Source: Dactylonectria macrodidyma (taxonomy: Eukaryota > Ascomycota > Sordariomycetes > Hypocreales > Nectriaceae). From it: 64,000 nucleotides of DNA. The stretch covers positions 3,286,001 through 3,350,000 of the forward strand of contig JAGMUV010000001.1 of the NCBI GenBank assembly GCA_020744425.1. Direction: 5' to 3'. The position numbers and the translations under genes are program-made. Under the pieces are notes generated by a model. The model did no database searches. It worked only from the letters and a program-made list of their open reading frames with translations, and had not been told where the DNA came from. Shown here piece after piece: positions 1 to 12,299 of the stretch (positions are counted from its first letter, which is position 1; every line of letters begins with the position of its first letter).

Positions 1-999
1 CCTGCCTACCGTACCGCTGGCGGCGTTTATCAGCAGTCCCCTGAACCCCCTGCGCTCCAATCATGGGTCAATGCTGCTGCTGGGAGGAGAACCACTATAC
101 TAGCGCCTCCCAGAACACCTCTAAGTCGGGCTTCCCGTTTAATTTAGTCTTCTTAGCAAGGCCTGGAAAGTCTTTAATAAAACGATAGAGCGAATCGGTT
201 AGGTTAGCTGCAGAGAGTTATGAATCCTTCCTGCTGTAACTCGTATTGCAATCGTTATCACAAGTCGTTGTCCACTCTAGCTTGAAGTTATCCTCTACCT
301 CTGCATTAGTCGCCGTATTCAGCTTTTGAAGTGATAAAAGCCCTTTCTACACCCGCAATGTTCTGAACTGTGGGGCCCAGTCGCACCTCACATTCCCGAC
401 GGGCTGGAAAATATTCCTGCATCAGTAATGTTTGTCGCCTTGAGGATACCCGAAATAGAAATTCCAGTGGATTGACATCACAGACATATCCTAGTATCAC
501 GGTGCAGCCTTTCGTCCCACAGGCACTCGCCCTCTGTCGCCGTCGCCGACTCTTAACTCGCAGTCTCGCTGTCACGGCTTGACGTTATTGACATATTCCC
601 AACGCCCAACTGTTGAGTATTCTTCTCGTCTGGCAAGCTTTTGTGGCGATAATCCCGCGCGGGGTAACTCTCCTGGCCATCCCCAAATCGGCCTCGACAA
701 CCTCCCACAACAGGGACTTGATCGGCTTGTTCGATCTTGAGCTGGACAAAGCCACCTACCACTCGACGATTGTGTCCCTGGCAGACAGGTTGCACACCAA
801 GGGCGCCTCCTTAACTCTGGTTTTTGCTCGTACTGCATGGAAGCGGATGCTAACAGCGAAAGTGAGTCCACACGATATATTAACATCTCCATATCGAGAT
901 CATCTTCTGGCACTGGGCTTAGGGGACTTAGTGATTGTTGGATCGAGCATACGGGCGCCTCTCTGTCCGGCCAACTAAAACAGGACAAGCGCTCCCTCC
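1..999. other. No supported gene; 5' flank of the transcription factor gene
   Basis: Several overlapping frames are open here on both strands, but none shows a recognisable family motif or a consistent splice structure. The right part probably contains the promoter and leader of the Zn2Cys6 gene that starts near 1000. The left 300 bp are moderately AT-rich with no visible repeat. Confidence 0.4.
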
Positions 1000-3293
1000 A
1001 TGTTACCCAGAAGTCTTCCCATCGACGCAACGCCTGTTCCGCTCGGCCGGCGCCGAGGAATCTCAGACCTGGCGCGAATCGCCTCGGACCTGACCTGGGC
1101 ACAGAAGAGAGTAGAGTTCGATAACTTTGCCCGGTCCCGGGCATACCCCTCTCCGCCCATGTCAGGGTCTCTGCCTCTTCCCACGAATCCATTTCAAGTG
1201 GCCGGCGGACGTGGTCAAGCGCCAGGTAGTTATTCAACTAGGAATTCCCAAGATGGCTACTGGGGAACTCCGAACCAGCAGTCTCCGATAGATTCCCGAG
1301 GACTGCCAAACGCGCCCCCATCGCTACCCAGATTATTCCAGCAAGAACAGCAAGAAGCAATGCTATCCCCGTATCGCCGGCCCGAAGAAACCCTAGCCAG
1401 ATCTGGCCCGTATGTTCAACCAGGAGTTCCAGGTATGTCCCAGCAACCGGGCTATCTGCCCGCAGGCGGACCCGGCACTCCAGGACCACATCCTGCGCCC
1501 GGCCGTCCTCTGGTTGCCGAGGAGCAGCAGATAGCCTCACCCAAACCCCAGGTGAAGACCAAGTGCCATGTGGCATCGGCCTGTGTACCATGCAAACGGG
1601 CCCATCTCCGGTAAGAGCTCCTGTAGGTTTGGACACCCCTTGTACCAAGTTGCTGACTGGGTGATAGATGTGACGGTGCGTATTCCCGATTGCATCCCCA
1701 CCCCCTCGATTTCTTTTATTGCATTGCATGCAACTCCCGAGTTCTGCAGTATATCAACAGGGTGGCAGCGCCCCCCAATCCAACCCAACTTATCTGGGAA
1801 AGCAGGGTTTCACCAGTATCGATGGCACTTGAGCTATAGGGGCAGCGCCACTGGTTTGTAAAGGGTGTAACCTAAAGAGGGAGCCTGTTTTGGACCTGAA
1901 ACTTCGACCTGAACGTGATAGATGACTGGTTCGCCAGCTAAGGTTAAGAGATAGTTGATAACATGGCGTTGGAAGACTTCGGCTCGAAAAGAGCCTGGAT
2001 TGAAGGCTGATGGTTGTGCTTGTTGAGCTGGGCATGGCTAGTGTCGTGACTGGAAATTGCCGATAGCTTCGTCTTTGGATATTGGTGCTAATTCGTATTG
2101 CAGCACAACGACCTTGTTCGAGATGCATCACAAACGGAAAAGAGGACTCTTGTGTTGATATGCAACACAAGAAACGAGGCCGGCCGCGTCGGAGAGACGA
2201 TCGAGATAGGCGATATGACCTGTCGCGGTTTCTACACCCTCAGGACGCAGTCGTAAGACGACCATTGAGTATATGCCCATCTGGTGGTAGTACAATGGGA
2301 TCAGGGTAATGACTTATTTCAGATGTGTTGGGCTAAGCGCTAACACATCGAGCAAGCGAGCCGATACCGCCTAGATACCTTGAACGAGCCCCAGCTACGG
2401 ATGCAAATTCTTATGCGGTATCCTCATCGATTGCGGCTCGAGTGCTGGAGCCTGTGGCGTTCTTAAACATGAAGATGGAATTTGCCAAGGTGTCGCCAGC
2501 GTTTGTGGATGCGATTGGCGGTGCCAATATCCAAGGACGAAGTTTGAGCGACATTGTAGTACCAGCAGAACGAGAAAGGGTCCTGGCAATCCGAAGCCAA
2601 CTCCTCGAGGAGCAAGCAAGAAAGGAGCCGAACTACCTTCCCCCAATTCTGGCAAGGCTCGACCACATCATACAAGGACCTGGATTTGGCGCGGAGGAAC
2701 TTAGGCGGTTTCAACTTGAGCGTCAGGAGTACCTGACCTTTCGAACGTTTGATAGGCAGGATAGGCAGGATAGGCAATACCCAGTGCGCCTAGGTCTTGC
2801 AAAGGAAGGGTCCATCTATTTCGTGGTTATGATGTTGAGCCACGCTGCACGACACTCTTATCAACAGGCGCCCTCGCCCTTCTTTGCTCAGGGGTACAAC
2901 CCACAACCTCAAAACTCCCAAGCGACCTACGGGCAACGTGCCCCAGTCACTGCGACGTTCGATCCGGTACGGCAGAGCTTCAACGAGGGCCCGCTCGGAT
3001 CTCGGCCGCCTCCAGGTCCATCTGGGCAACTGCCACCAAATCCAACCTTAGGCATGGGAGCCGGAGCACCGTCATATGCTGCGTCCCCGAGCCGTCGAGA
3101 GTGCCTTGGGCCGACGTCGTACCATATCCCTCGAAGCGAATTGGCGACAACGATTCGACCTCGACCGCAACCGTTATTCCAGCTTCCCCCAATTCGAGCA
3201 CAGCAGGATCAGGTGGGGCATCCTGGGGAGCGGACCTGGTCTCGGGAGGAACGACCAGGCAGAGTCGACATCGGAGGGTTGATTAGAAGCTAG
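1000..3293 (+). CDS. Zn2Cys6 transcription factor with PAS-like region
   Basis: Predicted nuclear DNA-binding regulator of 585 aa. Exons 1000-1610, 1668-1675, 2104-2305 and 2357-3293 keep the frame throughout. The GAL4-type cluster is assembled across three exons: CVPCKRAHLRC, then DAQRPCSRC, then a final Cys in KEDSC, followed by the basic KKRGRPRRRDD. A region from about residue 290 (VLEPVAFLNM, then GRSLSDIV) resembles the PAS-like domain found behind the finger in some fungal C6 factors. The N-terminus and C-terminus are Pro/Gln-rich. Introns are 57, 428 and 51 bp; the 428-bp one is long for this genome and the last uses an AAG acceptor. Met54 (1159) is an alternative start. Family assignment is firm; targets are unknown. 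Confidence 0.8.
1668..1675 (+). other. 8-nt micro-exon inside the zinc cluster
   Basis: ATGTGACG lies between an intron ending GGTGATAG (branch TGCTGAC) and one starting GTGCGT. It supplies the end of an Arg codon, Cys, Asp and the first base of Ala, so the second half of the CX2CX6C motif depends on it. Without it the cluster loses a zinc ligand and the frame. Confidence 0.75.
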
Positions 3294-6200
3294 GTGCGTC
3301 AGGACGACCACGGTTCAGACGTGTCTTTTAAGGGCCGGACAGGACAGGTGGTTAGATGGACCCGAATCGACTAAAATGACCGGATCTGTACCATAATATG
3401 TGGCTTGGCGCCGATCAGATGCCCAAGTTGGCAGCGCGCGCTGTGGGAATGCTTTAGTAAAGGGTGAAACTTCTTCGCTGCCAGCAATCTCTCGCGGATT
3501 ATTGTTGGTATAAACTGCTTCATTCCAGACCTGGGACTTCATTGAATTCCTCGCAGCGGTAGCTTTCCCTTCTCGTATGTCATATCAATCATGTCAGCCT
3601 GTCCGATGCTGTCTTCGCCATTGACCCACTGGTTTGTCTCTCACCCCTTAACGCGATTAACAAACTGCTCGAGCTGATGACGGTATGTTGACCACCACTC
3701 ATCTCTAACGCCTTCAAGTTTCGCCTCTTGGAATGTATATGCCTTTCGAGAAGCCTTTTTACCTAGCGCTTTAACGTTTCACCCGTTGCTATGCCCTTAA
3801 TCACAAACTCATCCTCGATATCAATGCGGTGCTAGAATACCCCCACTATGCAGTTTATGAGCTTAACTTATTATCTCTGGAGTTTCTCCTGGCCTTTTTT
3901 GATGCTTGTATCGTTAATCTTGGCGTATTTATGTGATACTTTGATTCGGAGTAGACTAATTGAATTGAATCCTGCCTGCAAGCTGCCTTCAGATTCGGCC
4001 ACACCGCCATTAGGCATTTGCTATTTAGGATTCTACGTATGGTCTGTAAACTGCTTAGGTGCAGGTATAATTTTAAACCCTGCCTCTAAACATTCTGTTG
4101 CCTAGGCTCTGAACGCTTGCCTTAGAGTGCTGATATAATATGTACCTAGGTCTATTAATGCACCTCCGGAGAGGCCGTAGCGAAGCGAATGTTATCAGTA
4201 GGAAATAAGAGCCAGGGAGTGTAAGCTATAGAGAGTGCGTGTTTTATATTTTTTTAGCTAAGTAAAGATAAGAAAAGCTGCTAGCTGGGTTGAAAACGGT
4301 AATAGAAAGCCTCTAATATTATAGGTGAATCGGCCTGTTGCAAGATCGGAAGATTGAAGAGCTGATGCGCTTTATGTCACGGCCCGGTCTGCACAGACCA
4401 CGTGACAATGGCTACGCTACGCACACCCTACTAAATTTCTAACCAATCGCTGATAGATCACGATTCCTAACCGTAATCCGGGCATAGGATCACGAATACT
4501 AACCGTAATTTAATAACAGGATTATAATTCCTAATTATAATCCCTAGGAATACTCTAAGTATATATATATATACATTGTTATGGACCGTGCCGCATCCCT
4601 TGACCAGTACGGCAAAAGGTCTAGCTGCAGCCGTAGTTGCGACTTGCAGCCTTAATCAAGCTAGGTATAGGTTTTCAATCCATAACATGTGCCCCTCAAC
4701 ACAAGAGATGGTATCGTCCCTGATACTGTCAGAACCTTCCAAACCTCGGTACCCTAGTAGCTGTCACCAGATCACCTCCGTTAGAAGGCCCCGGAATCGA
4801 GCGCGGGCGCTATCATTAGCGGGTACTGGCTTGTGGCTAGTATCTCTGCAGCTAGCCTAGGTCCAAAATGACGTAAATAACGCACACACCGCAGAAATCG
4901 GCTATTTGACGAGGGATCGAACAGCCGACTTCTGAGCGCAATTGCTACCACTTGTTATAGTTCTCTCCGTGTTCAGCTTGAGGAATGTCATTATCAACAG
5001 CTATACCGTCAGATACGCTGGTTGTGTGTATTTACAATGTTACAGTTCCTTCACCTTAGTAATTGGTACTTAGTGATCTGGTTCTGTATGTTGTATGTAA
5101 AGTCTTGATTGTCTGATCTAACTTCTAGAGTGGAAGATTTAACTATGGGCATGTCATTTCTACTATCCATAACAGCTAGCCTTAAGTATAGTCTTTAGAG
5201 TCTTTAAGACCTAAGGGTTAGAAAGGCTAATATCCTCTTTAGCTAGTATTAAAATCTATAACTATATATTAAGCTTTAATATAATATTTTCTAAGTTTCT
5301 AAGTCTAAAGGAGTAAGTCTAGTCCTTTAAATACCCCTTTTAACTAATTCAGCCTCTTAATCCCTTAATAGTCTTTAGGCCGGTTTCTTAGCCTTATGAA
5401 TATTTACAGAGCCGGCAATCTGACCCCGAAGAGTCATACGGCGGAGACCGTGGTTTCTTGCAGCATTTGCGACTGTGTTATTGTTGAATTGGAGGCATGT
5501 TGGAACACCAGGGCACCAGGGAGTCACGTGAGAAGCAGGGGGTTGTCGGGACCGACTCGGAGAAGGCTCGCCGAGCCTCCGGCTGGCTAGTCTGTATTAG
5601 GAAGAAAGGAGAGCTATACCTCCCTGACCTCAAGTGGCGGAGGCGATAGTGAACAGATACACAATACACACACATGTTCAAGGTCATCAATTGGTCATAC
5701 GAGCTATCCAACAGTTATATTGGGCTTACTGCATTGCAGATCTGGAGAGATATTCACGATCCTCATCCATTATAGATAGTATATCTAAAAAAATTAGTCA
5801 ATTTAGGCCTTAAATGGCTATGCAATAGCTGAGTTACAAGGGAGGGTTATGTGGGGTGGCGGTGTTGTGGGTCCCCACTCTAGATGCTAGATGCGTGTAT
5901 GTTAATAAGAGCCTTATCTGGTCGTAGGGAATCGAGGCATATGTCCTGGAGCTCGAAACGGCTATTGAGCTTCGGTATGATAAGGGCTGTGGTTGTTCAT
6001 ATTATTATTAGGGTAGTGACTGTATTATGAAGGAGAATGAGGTGGGTGATGTATTATTATAGTCTTCTGGCGTCTAATCTAATAACTCTCGTGGGCGTCG
6101 ACGTCCGCCATACATGCATGCCCTTGGACTTGCAGTGGACCACCATGGCGATTTGCCGGGCGGAGATGCCGATCGGAGACCATGTGGGCGTTGTTGGGGT

Positions 6201-7346
6201 CATCTCCAAGATTGGACGCAGTTACTCCACACTTCCCCATGGGGAGACAGGGGAAAGCGACTCCACCTCCTCATTGCGCAGTCGCAGAAGATGCCAATAT
6301 GCAGGGATTACTCCATGAGGTTGGAACGCTGGTGTGCTTTACCCCCTCTTCTAACAGGCTAGTATCTTCGGGGACGGGACTCCGAAATGAGACCGAGGGC
6401 GGGGGTTAAGGATGCCCCAGCCTTTGTGCTGAGAACCAAAGGACCTGACGCCTCGAATTCTAGAAAGCATCCGGCCTGCGCTAGTTGCGGGATACTTGTG
6501 CCGAGGCGGGGAGTAGATAATCTAACATGGTTAGACAGTACGTGCCTCTTGGGGGTTACGTTAGAACTTTCGGACCCTTCCTTTTTCTTGGGGCAAAGAC
6601 AGCTAGCATTTTGTGTTAATGGGCTAGGAATGCACTTTGCCGAGCCGATAGGTATGCTTAGAGGGCTTCTTCAGCCGCTGCAACTTTTTGTCTTGGACCA
6701 AACTGCACGTAAGCTAGAGAGTAGCTGTCGAGGGCCTCTATTGTTTTTCGACGCAAAGGCGTTGTTGCAGAAAGGGGCGAGCTTGGCGCCCATAAAGATC
6801 AGCCAGCCGCTTCTTTTCAGTCCTTGGCTTGTTATGCGCAAAACGAGATTCAGGTCAGTTAAGAGTAATTTCCTTGGCATGTGCCTTGGCAATCTGGGGG
6901 TCCACCTTGTAAGGCGCCACTGCGAACGCCGAGCCAGGGTCGCCTCATTGTCTCAACAAGTCAGCTGCGCCATCAGCGGATAGCAGGACCCTTGAACCCC
7001 ATCCTCCCACTTGACCCCGATCAGAACCGCGCGGGATTGAAGTGTCACTGACCAAGCTTACTCCATATTTTAAACCGGCATCCCGCAGAGCGCGCCCGCA
7101 TGTACTAACTCAGCCAGTCGTAGAGCAATTAGTCTTGACTAGCGAGTGCGGAGTAACCACAGGATTGGAGTAGCCCCAAACTTCGGGTACACACATCGGC
7201 ATTTGGCTCTCTTGGTTCCTAGACGGGGCGAGCGAGAGACTAAGAATTGCTATAAACCAGCTGCCATGAGCGTCAGAGGACGGACTGTTTTACCAACTTT
7301 CCCCTTCCCCCTCCCTAGTGGCGGACTAAAGAAATCGACAATCACC
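3294..7346. other. Gene-poor, partly AT-rich intergenic region
   Basis: No convincing gene. At 3300-3800 the minus strand has a coding-like but broken trace (for example NQWVNGEDSIGQADMIDM) that I cannot assign. 4100-5400 is AT-rich and short on open frames, as in RIP-degraded repeats. An ORF at 6387-6983 (+, 198 aa) has no recognisable motif. The last 200 bp before 7347 are pyrimidine-rich (TTTCCCCTTCCCCCTCCC), as in fungal promoters, and probably drive the MFS gene. Confidence 0.5.
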
Positions 7347-9404
7347 ATGGAGATGAACTATAACAATCAGGTATGAACGTCTATCATGTGTCACTTTGAA
7401 GCGAGATGCTTACTTCATCTCAGGAGCTCCACGCCATTGAGGAGGAGCTCCACACAGAACTCTTGCCCGGCACGGAGATCATGCGAGATGTAGCATCGCA
7501 TCATTTCGTCAAAGATCGCTCAGGTTCCAGCCGCGTCCTCATTCCCCAGCCTTCGGATGATCCTGCCGATCCTCTCAACTGGTCACTTAAATGGAAGATG
7601 CTGGCAATTACTGGAGCCAGTTTGGTCAGCTTCTTCCAGGGCTTTGGCCCACTGGCGCTCGCGCCTATGTTCCCCGACTACATTGAAGCGTTTGACTGTA
7701 CCCTGGCGGATGCTGTCCAGTTCACCGGAGTGTGTATCTTGGTTTTGGGGTTTAGCAACTTTATATGGTAAGTGCTGCATCTGCTGGCGGCAGAGGACGC
7801 TGGATTTAGCTGAACAAGGTCATTAACCACCGTGAAATAGGGTCCCAATAAGCACTTCCTTCGGCAGACGGCCCGTATTCATCTTCTCCACCTTGATCTG
7901 CCTCGCCTCTATGATATGGAGAGCCAAGGCGCAGACGTATGGGAGCTTCATGGGGGCTTGTGTGTATGTATTGAAGGTTGTACATCGTTGTTGGAACATT
8001 TTTGACTGTGAGGCAGGCTTAATGGTATTGGCGCTGGTCCTGCAGAGTCGATCCAGCCTTCCGTCATTGCTGGTAAGTCAACTTCTCAGGGCGTTACCAA
8101 TACATGGCGATCCCTCGATGCAGATCTAACAGTTGCTTCAGACGTCTTCTTCTTGCACGACAGGGGTAAATGGAACACTCTGTATTGGGTCATATATATG
8201 GGGTCATTGATGGTCGGCCCGATCGTCAGTGGATCTATGGCTCTCAACGTTGGGTGGCGTAACTTCTGGTGGCTCAACGTGGCCCTGGCGGTGTTTGTGT
8301 TGATCTATGTCGTCTTCCTATTTCCCGAGACCAAGTTCGCCATCACCCTTGCTTGTTCACCAAGACATCTCCGCTAACAAGAACCAGATGGCATCGCCCC
8401 CACCCGAACGAAATCATTCAGGAAGTCAGTCTCAATGAGAAGAATGGCAGCTCGCCCAACGCCAATCACGCGGAAAGCTCGCAGGACGGTAATCAGAGCG
8501 CAGCGGACCCCACCATTGATCCGTCAATGGAGAAAGATACTCCTGATAAGCTTGCCGATCTAACAGCGAGCGAAACCGCTCAAAGAGATCCTTACCTTGG
8601 CAGGGGCAAGCCCGCGAAGTGGCAATTTCGGCTCTTCCAGCCCAATGCCCATCCCGTCAAGGCTATTCTTCTAGACTTGTGGATCCCTTGGAAGCTGTTT
8701 GCATTCCCTATCGTCCAATTTGCCAGCTTTGTTGTCTCTTGGAGCTGCTCTTCTTTCTTAACCGTCAACCTAACCCAGAGCCAAGTACTCGCCGCCCCGC
8801 CTTATAACTTCTCTAGCCAGACGATTGGATTCACCAACTTTGCTGTGTTTGCTGGAGCCCTCATCGGCTTAGTGACGGGTGGCCCTCTGTCTGACTGGGT
8901 GGCCGCGAAACTGACCGCAAGAAACAACGGTGTTCGTGAGCCAGAGATGCGCTTGCTCGCCATGATCCCATACGTTCTTATCATGTACCTCGGAAACATT
9001 GTCGTCTCAGTTGGCTATGAGAACCATTGGCCATGGGAGGCAATTGTTCTTGTTGGATATACTTGTGCAGGTATTCAAGTCGCGGCCCTCCCCAGCATTT
9101 CGAGTACGTATGCTGTCGACAGCTACAAGCCTGTTGCTGGCAGCCTGTTCGTTAGCATCACTGTCAACAAGAACGTTTGGGGCTATGGTTTCAGCAAATT
9201 CATCACTCCTTGGAGCATAGAGGCGGGGTAAGTGGATTTATCAACGTGGCGATTCAACCGTGCTAATTTTCATTCAGCTTCATCCCGCCCATTATGACAA
9301 ATGGAAGCTTGGTGTTCCTCTGGTGTCTGTTTGGTATCGTGTTCTATTATTATGGGAAGACGTTCCGTCGATGGACTAAGAATAGCAGCGTACACAAGCT
9401 TTGA
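7347..9404 (+). CDS. MFS transporter, DHA1/HOL1-like
   Basis: Predicted 12-helix plasma-membrane transporter of the major facilitator superfamily, 568 aa. Exons 7347-7370, 7424-7767, 7841-7963, 8017-8072, 8142-8334, 8388-9227 and 9278-9404 join in frame; introns are 50-73 bp. The cytosolic N-terminus ends in DDPADPLNWSLKWK, the typical lead into helix 1. Helices 2-4 carry SFGRRPVFIF (motif A type) and NGIGAGPAESIQPSVIAD. FFLHDRGKWNTLYW and FPETKWHRPHP before the long central loop match the subgroup that includes yeast Hol1. The loop from about residue 260 to 335 is hydrophilic. The ORF closes with a basic tail, RRWTKNSSVHKL. The gene looks intact. Substrate cannot be read from sequence; Hol1-like members move cations, polyamines or drugs. 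Confidence 0.88.
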
Positions 9405-9507
9405 AGGATGCATCAACTCTCTCAAGGTGCCGGGCATGCATCGACGAGACAGAGGATACATGTATTTGTTGATAGGAACAGGAGATTTATCTTTCCCTAA
9501 GGATAGC

Positions 9508-11060
9508 CTTGCGTCTTACGACAACCTTTTTGTTGCTCCTTATTCATGACGAAGCCCGAGTGAATGACCACAGCACTGTAGCCGCCGATGACGTCCCGCC
9601 AGTGGCGCAAGTACTCTGTATCTGTCAGCCTTGCCGGCAAGAAAAATTTCCAACGCTCATTTGTTTACGACTCGATCCCGAAGAACGGAAATGGCAAGAT
9701 GGGCGACCCGGCCTCCCTTGGCCAGGAATATAGTCTTGGAAATGGCGACGGCATCACGGTTGAGGATGCCAAGATAAATATGGCATGGACACAATTCGAG
9801 CACAGTAAAGATGTGGAAGCCAGGGTCAAATCAACCGAGAGTTCGAAGCTTGGTCCAGTATCGAACGTTATTACCCGCCCTTTCGACATTCAGTACGACA
9901 TCACGAGCCCAACGCAAGGACAATTGTGATTGGTGTCCCGTATGATCCCAGCGGGCTAAGATTTTCCGTCGAGTTCCAGAATGACCTTTTCACCTATAGT
10001 TCTAACGGGCAGTCATATATCGAGTCAGGGGGGCTTGTTGTGAGCGAAGAGCCTCAAAATTCTCTGCCTAACTTCGCTAGCCCATTTATTTCCAAGGATT
10101 TAATTCCATCGAAGACTTCACCCAGACTCAAGCGCTTAAGCCTAGGAATATCACCGACTCTACAATCTAGTCAAAGCCCCAAGTTGTAATTTGAGGCTGG
10201 TGTTTATTGGGTGAAAAGGATGTATACCTTGGCAAAAACCACATCAAACTACCCTCAAACACTCACTACATCTATTTTGAACCCGGAACTATATGAATGG
10301 CGCCTTCGAGTATGCGACCTCTAGGAGTGGCTTCTACATACTGGAAATGGTGTTGTCTCTGGGGAGAATTATGCTTACATGGCAAACACGGCCAAGAACT
10401 GCGTGTAAGAGAAAGATCATAGAACAAGTCTAAGAATCTCTTATCATCAAGCTGCCCAGGATAAACAGACATGGCATTCTGTTGGACCGACTTTGAAGAC
10501 ACCTCCATTTAAAACTGTGGACCTATGCCTTAGATACAAGACGGACCACGAGGAAGATAACATGGTCAAACAAGAGGTTTCTGACTACAAGCAGGCCGGT
10601 GCTTTCTACTTTCAGACAGACGGCCCCCAGATTTATGCTGAAACTGTTAAGAATTGCTTTGGGCACGTCAACGATAATGCCATCAAGTTATACCATTCAA
10701 AAGCAAACATCAGAAATGTCTCAATTTGGAAGTGCCATATCGACCCCATCATTTAGATGGGACTGATACCACATGATGTCTCAGGAGTCTCGGTCCAGGC
10801 ACTGAAAATCATTCACAGTCGTTGGTTTAAGAGCGAAACAGTGGTTCCGTCTGCGATTATTGGAGGGTCACCTAACTACTAGAGCGAGAAGTTTATGGAG
10901 GCGTCTAAAACGATCAATGTGAGCATCTCGTGGGGTACGACTACTCCTTGGCAAAGGCCGCAGCAGGACATAGAGAACAAGGTGATGGCGCTGCTTCTTG
11001 GTAAGGCAATGAGATTACTAGTACGGATAATTGTGCCCTCACACCTTTTAAAGCGCGGCT
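9508..11060 (+). pseudogene. GH49 dextranase/isopullulanase pseudogene
   Basis: Collinear matches to glycoside hydrolase family 49 (secreted enzymes cutting alpha-1,6 or related glucan bonds) appear in shifting frames. They include YSVSVS...FVYDSIPKNGNGKM near 9610-9700, VPYDPSGLRFSVEFQNDLFTY from 9932, NHIKLPSNTHYIYFEPGT near 10235, GVVSGENYAYMANTAKNC near 10350, then ISDYK-type VSDYKQAGAFYFQTDGPQIY near 10590 and SETVVPSAIIGGSPNY near 10840. Frameshifts lie near 9915, 10130-10200, 10290 and 10340, with in-frame stops near 10407, at 10754-10756 and at 10880-10882. A hydrophobic stretch near 9520 may be the old signal peptide. The C-terminal third is unrecognisable. It is clearly non-functional. 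It starts about 100 bp after the MFS gene on the same strand, but decay alone does not show the two ever worked together. Confidence 0.82.
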
Positions 11061-11791
11061 CTAGAGTGCGTGCATCTCGTTACTACAATTTTGCGACATT
11101 GAACATCCTTATCCTTTCATAGTAGTGCTCCACTACTGTATCTATTTATACAAACGTTCGAAGTAGTGCTAGTAAATCACCTAGGCCGTTTAGCTTTAGG
11201 TCATAGTAAAGCTTCTTAAATAGGGCTAGTATCTATTTAGTAGAGCCTTTATCTAAGGTAATTAGCGCAATGCTGATATACTATAGTAATAATGGCTTAG
11301 AAATGCCTTAATCTGCTAGTAATTAAATCTTAAAGCATAGTAATTAAAGAAGCGGCCCTCTTACAACAGTTAACTACAGAATTGGGAAGGTGATGTAAGT
11401 AGTATACAGATATAATGCAAGCCGGCAGGTCAGGTAGAGCTCTCGGGATAGTTCAGTTACTTCTACCGATTGGTCTATGCGCTACAAAATTTGCTTAGTA
11501 GTGCATATAATTTCGACTATCACCCAGGAGGTCCAGAGCTTCTTGGCTATAAGGCTCCCTTAAGTAATATTATAGTATATACAATAGCTGTCCGATATAA
11601 GAAAACGTTATAACGAGCTTCCGCTGTACTAAGAGATCTATAGAGAGGAGCTCGTCAAAGCTAGATCCAGCAATATCTTAAGCTAAGTGAAAGCCATATA
11701 GCCCAAATAATACAAGAAGGGGTTCTAAGAATAGCTTATTACTATCAACGCCTAGACACAGATATATCAGTTTCTAAAGGGTATGTGCCGC

Positions 11792-11851
11792 TGTTGCATC
11801 TGATAGGAAGGGTGCATTGTGATGGGAATAGAAGCTCTTGATTTCTATCTA
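11792..11851 (-). mobile_element. Fragment of LTR 3' end (same family as 27105-27319)
   Basis: The reverse complement reads AAATCAAGAGCTTCTATT, then CCATCACAATGCACCC, then GATGCAACA at the left edge, matching the last 60 bp of the solo LTRs at 27105-27319 and 32864-33048. The rest of the LTR and any target duplication are absent. Confidence 0.6.
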
Positions 11852-11913
11852 ACTGAGGGCTCGCGGCAGACCTATTTGTAGGTTGCTCTCATAGCTATGA
11901 TAAGGTTCTCGTT

Positions 11914-12033
11914 AGACCGGATCCCAAGGGATCCGGGTCTTTGAGACCGGCTTGTTAGGAAGCCGGGTCTTCGAGACCGGCTTGCTAGAAAGCCGGGTCT
12001 TTAAGACCGGTTTACTAGAGATCCGAGCCTTTA
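11914..12033 (+). repeat. Four tandem 30-bp repeats with inverted arms
   Basis: Units start at 11914, 11944, 11974 and 12004, each exactly 30 bp: AGACCGG, ten variable bases, a degenerate copy of CCGGGTCT and a TTG/TCG/TTA spacer. The two arms of each unit are near inverted repeats, so every unit could form a small hairpin. In the plus frame each unit encodes ten residues around RPxx-xxGSL. A partial fifth unit (AGACTTT) follows. Confidence 0.9.
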
Positions 12034-12299
12034 AGACTTTATCTTCAGTCTCAACAGTTAATTGATGTGACAGACAACGATGCTTAGGAAGCGTCCTTAT
12101 ACGACACTACATATCTCTTAACGTTTTAAACGTTTAGTACTTAACATATTCTCTGCATAAGAGATCTATACTCGATTCCGATCTAGTATTCATAAATTGG
12201 TTAGTAATACTCGATAACTATTGCAGTGCGAAACAACAACCTCGGCTTTGAAAACGCAGCTTGCAACAGAGAGAATCTTCATGCGAGCTCCCAAGTTTG

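Larger units (their letters stand above)
11400..12060 (+). pseudogene. Decayed gene of unknown function with repeat-encoding 3' part
   Basis: One plus-strand frame reads through long stretches interrupted by stops: GGPELLGYKAPLSNIIVYTIAVRYKK near 11530, LKLSESHIAQIIQEGVLRIAYYY near 11690 and a C-terminal series of ten-residue repeats from the 30-bp tandem array. Stops fall mostly as TAG/TGA, as expected from C-to-T and G-to-A change. I do not recognise the family. A 60-bp block (11792-11851) matches the end of the LTRs at 27.3 and 33.0 kb in reverse orientation, so the region may be a composite of an old gene and a transposon fragment. Confidence 0.35.

Noticed and set aside
4880..4970. tRNA-like stretch on the minus strand (GTGGTAGCAATTGCGCTCAG ... 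GTTCGATCCC)
   Set aside because: Box A and box B resemble tRNA promoters, but the T stem does not pair and no acceptor stem is found. It may be a tRNA-derived relic, not a tRNA gene.
6387..6983. 198-aa ORF as a gene
   Set aside because: No recognisable motif, no matching splice signals and comparable overlapping frames; likely chance.
11914..12033. CRISPR-like array
   Set aside because: The units are contiguous 30-bp tandem repeats with no unique spacers, and the host is a eukaryote.
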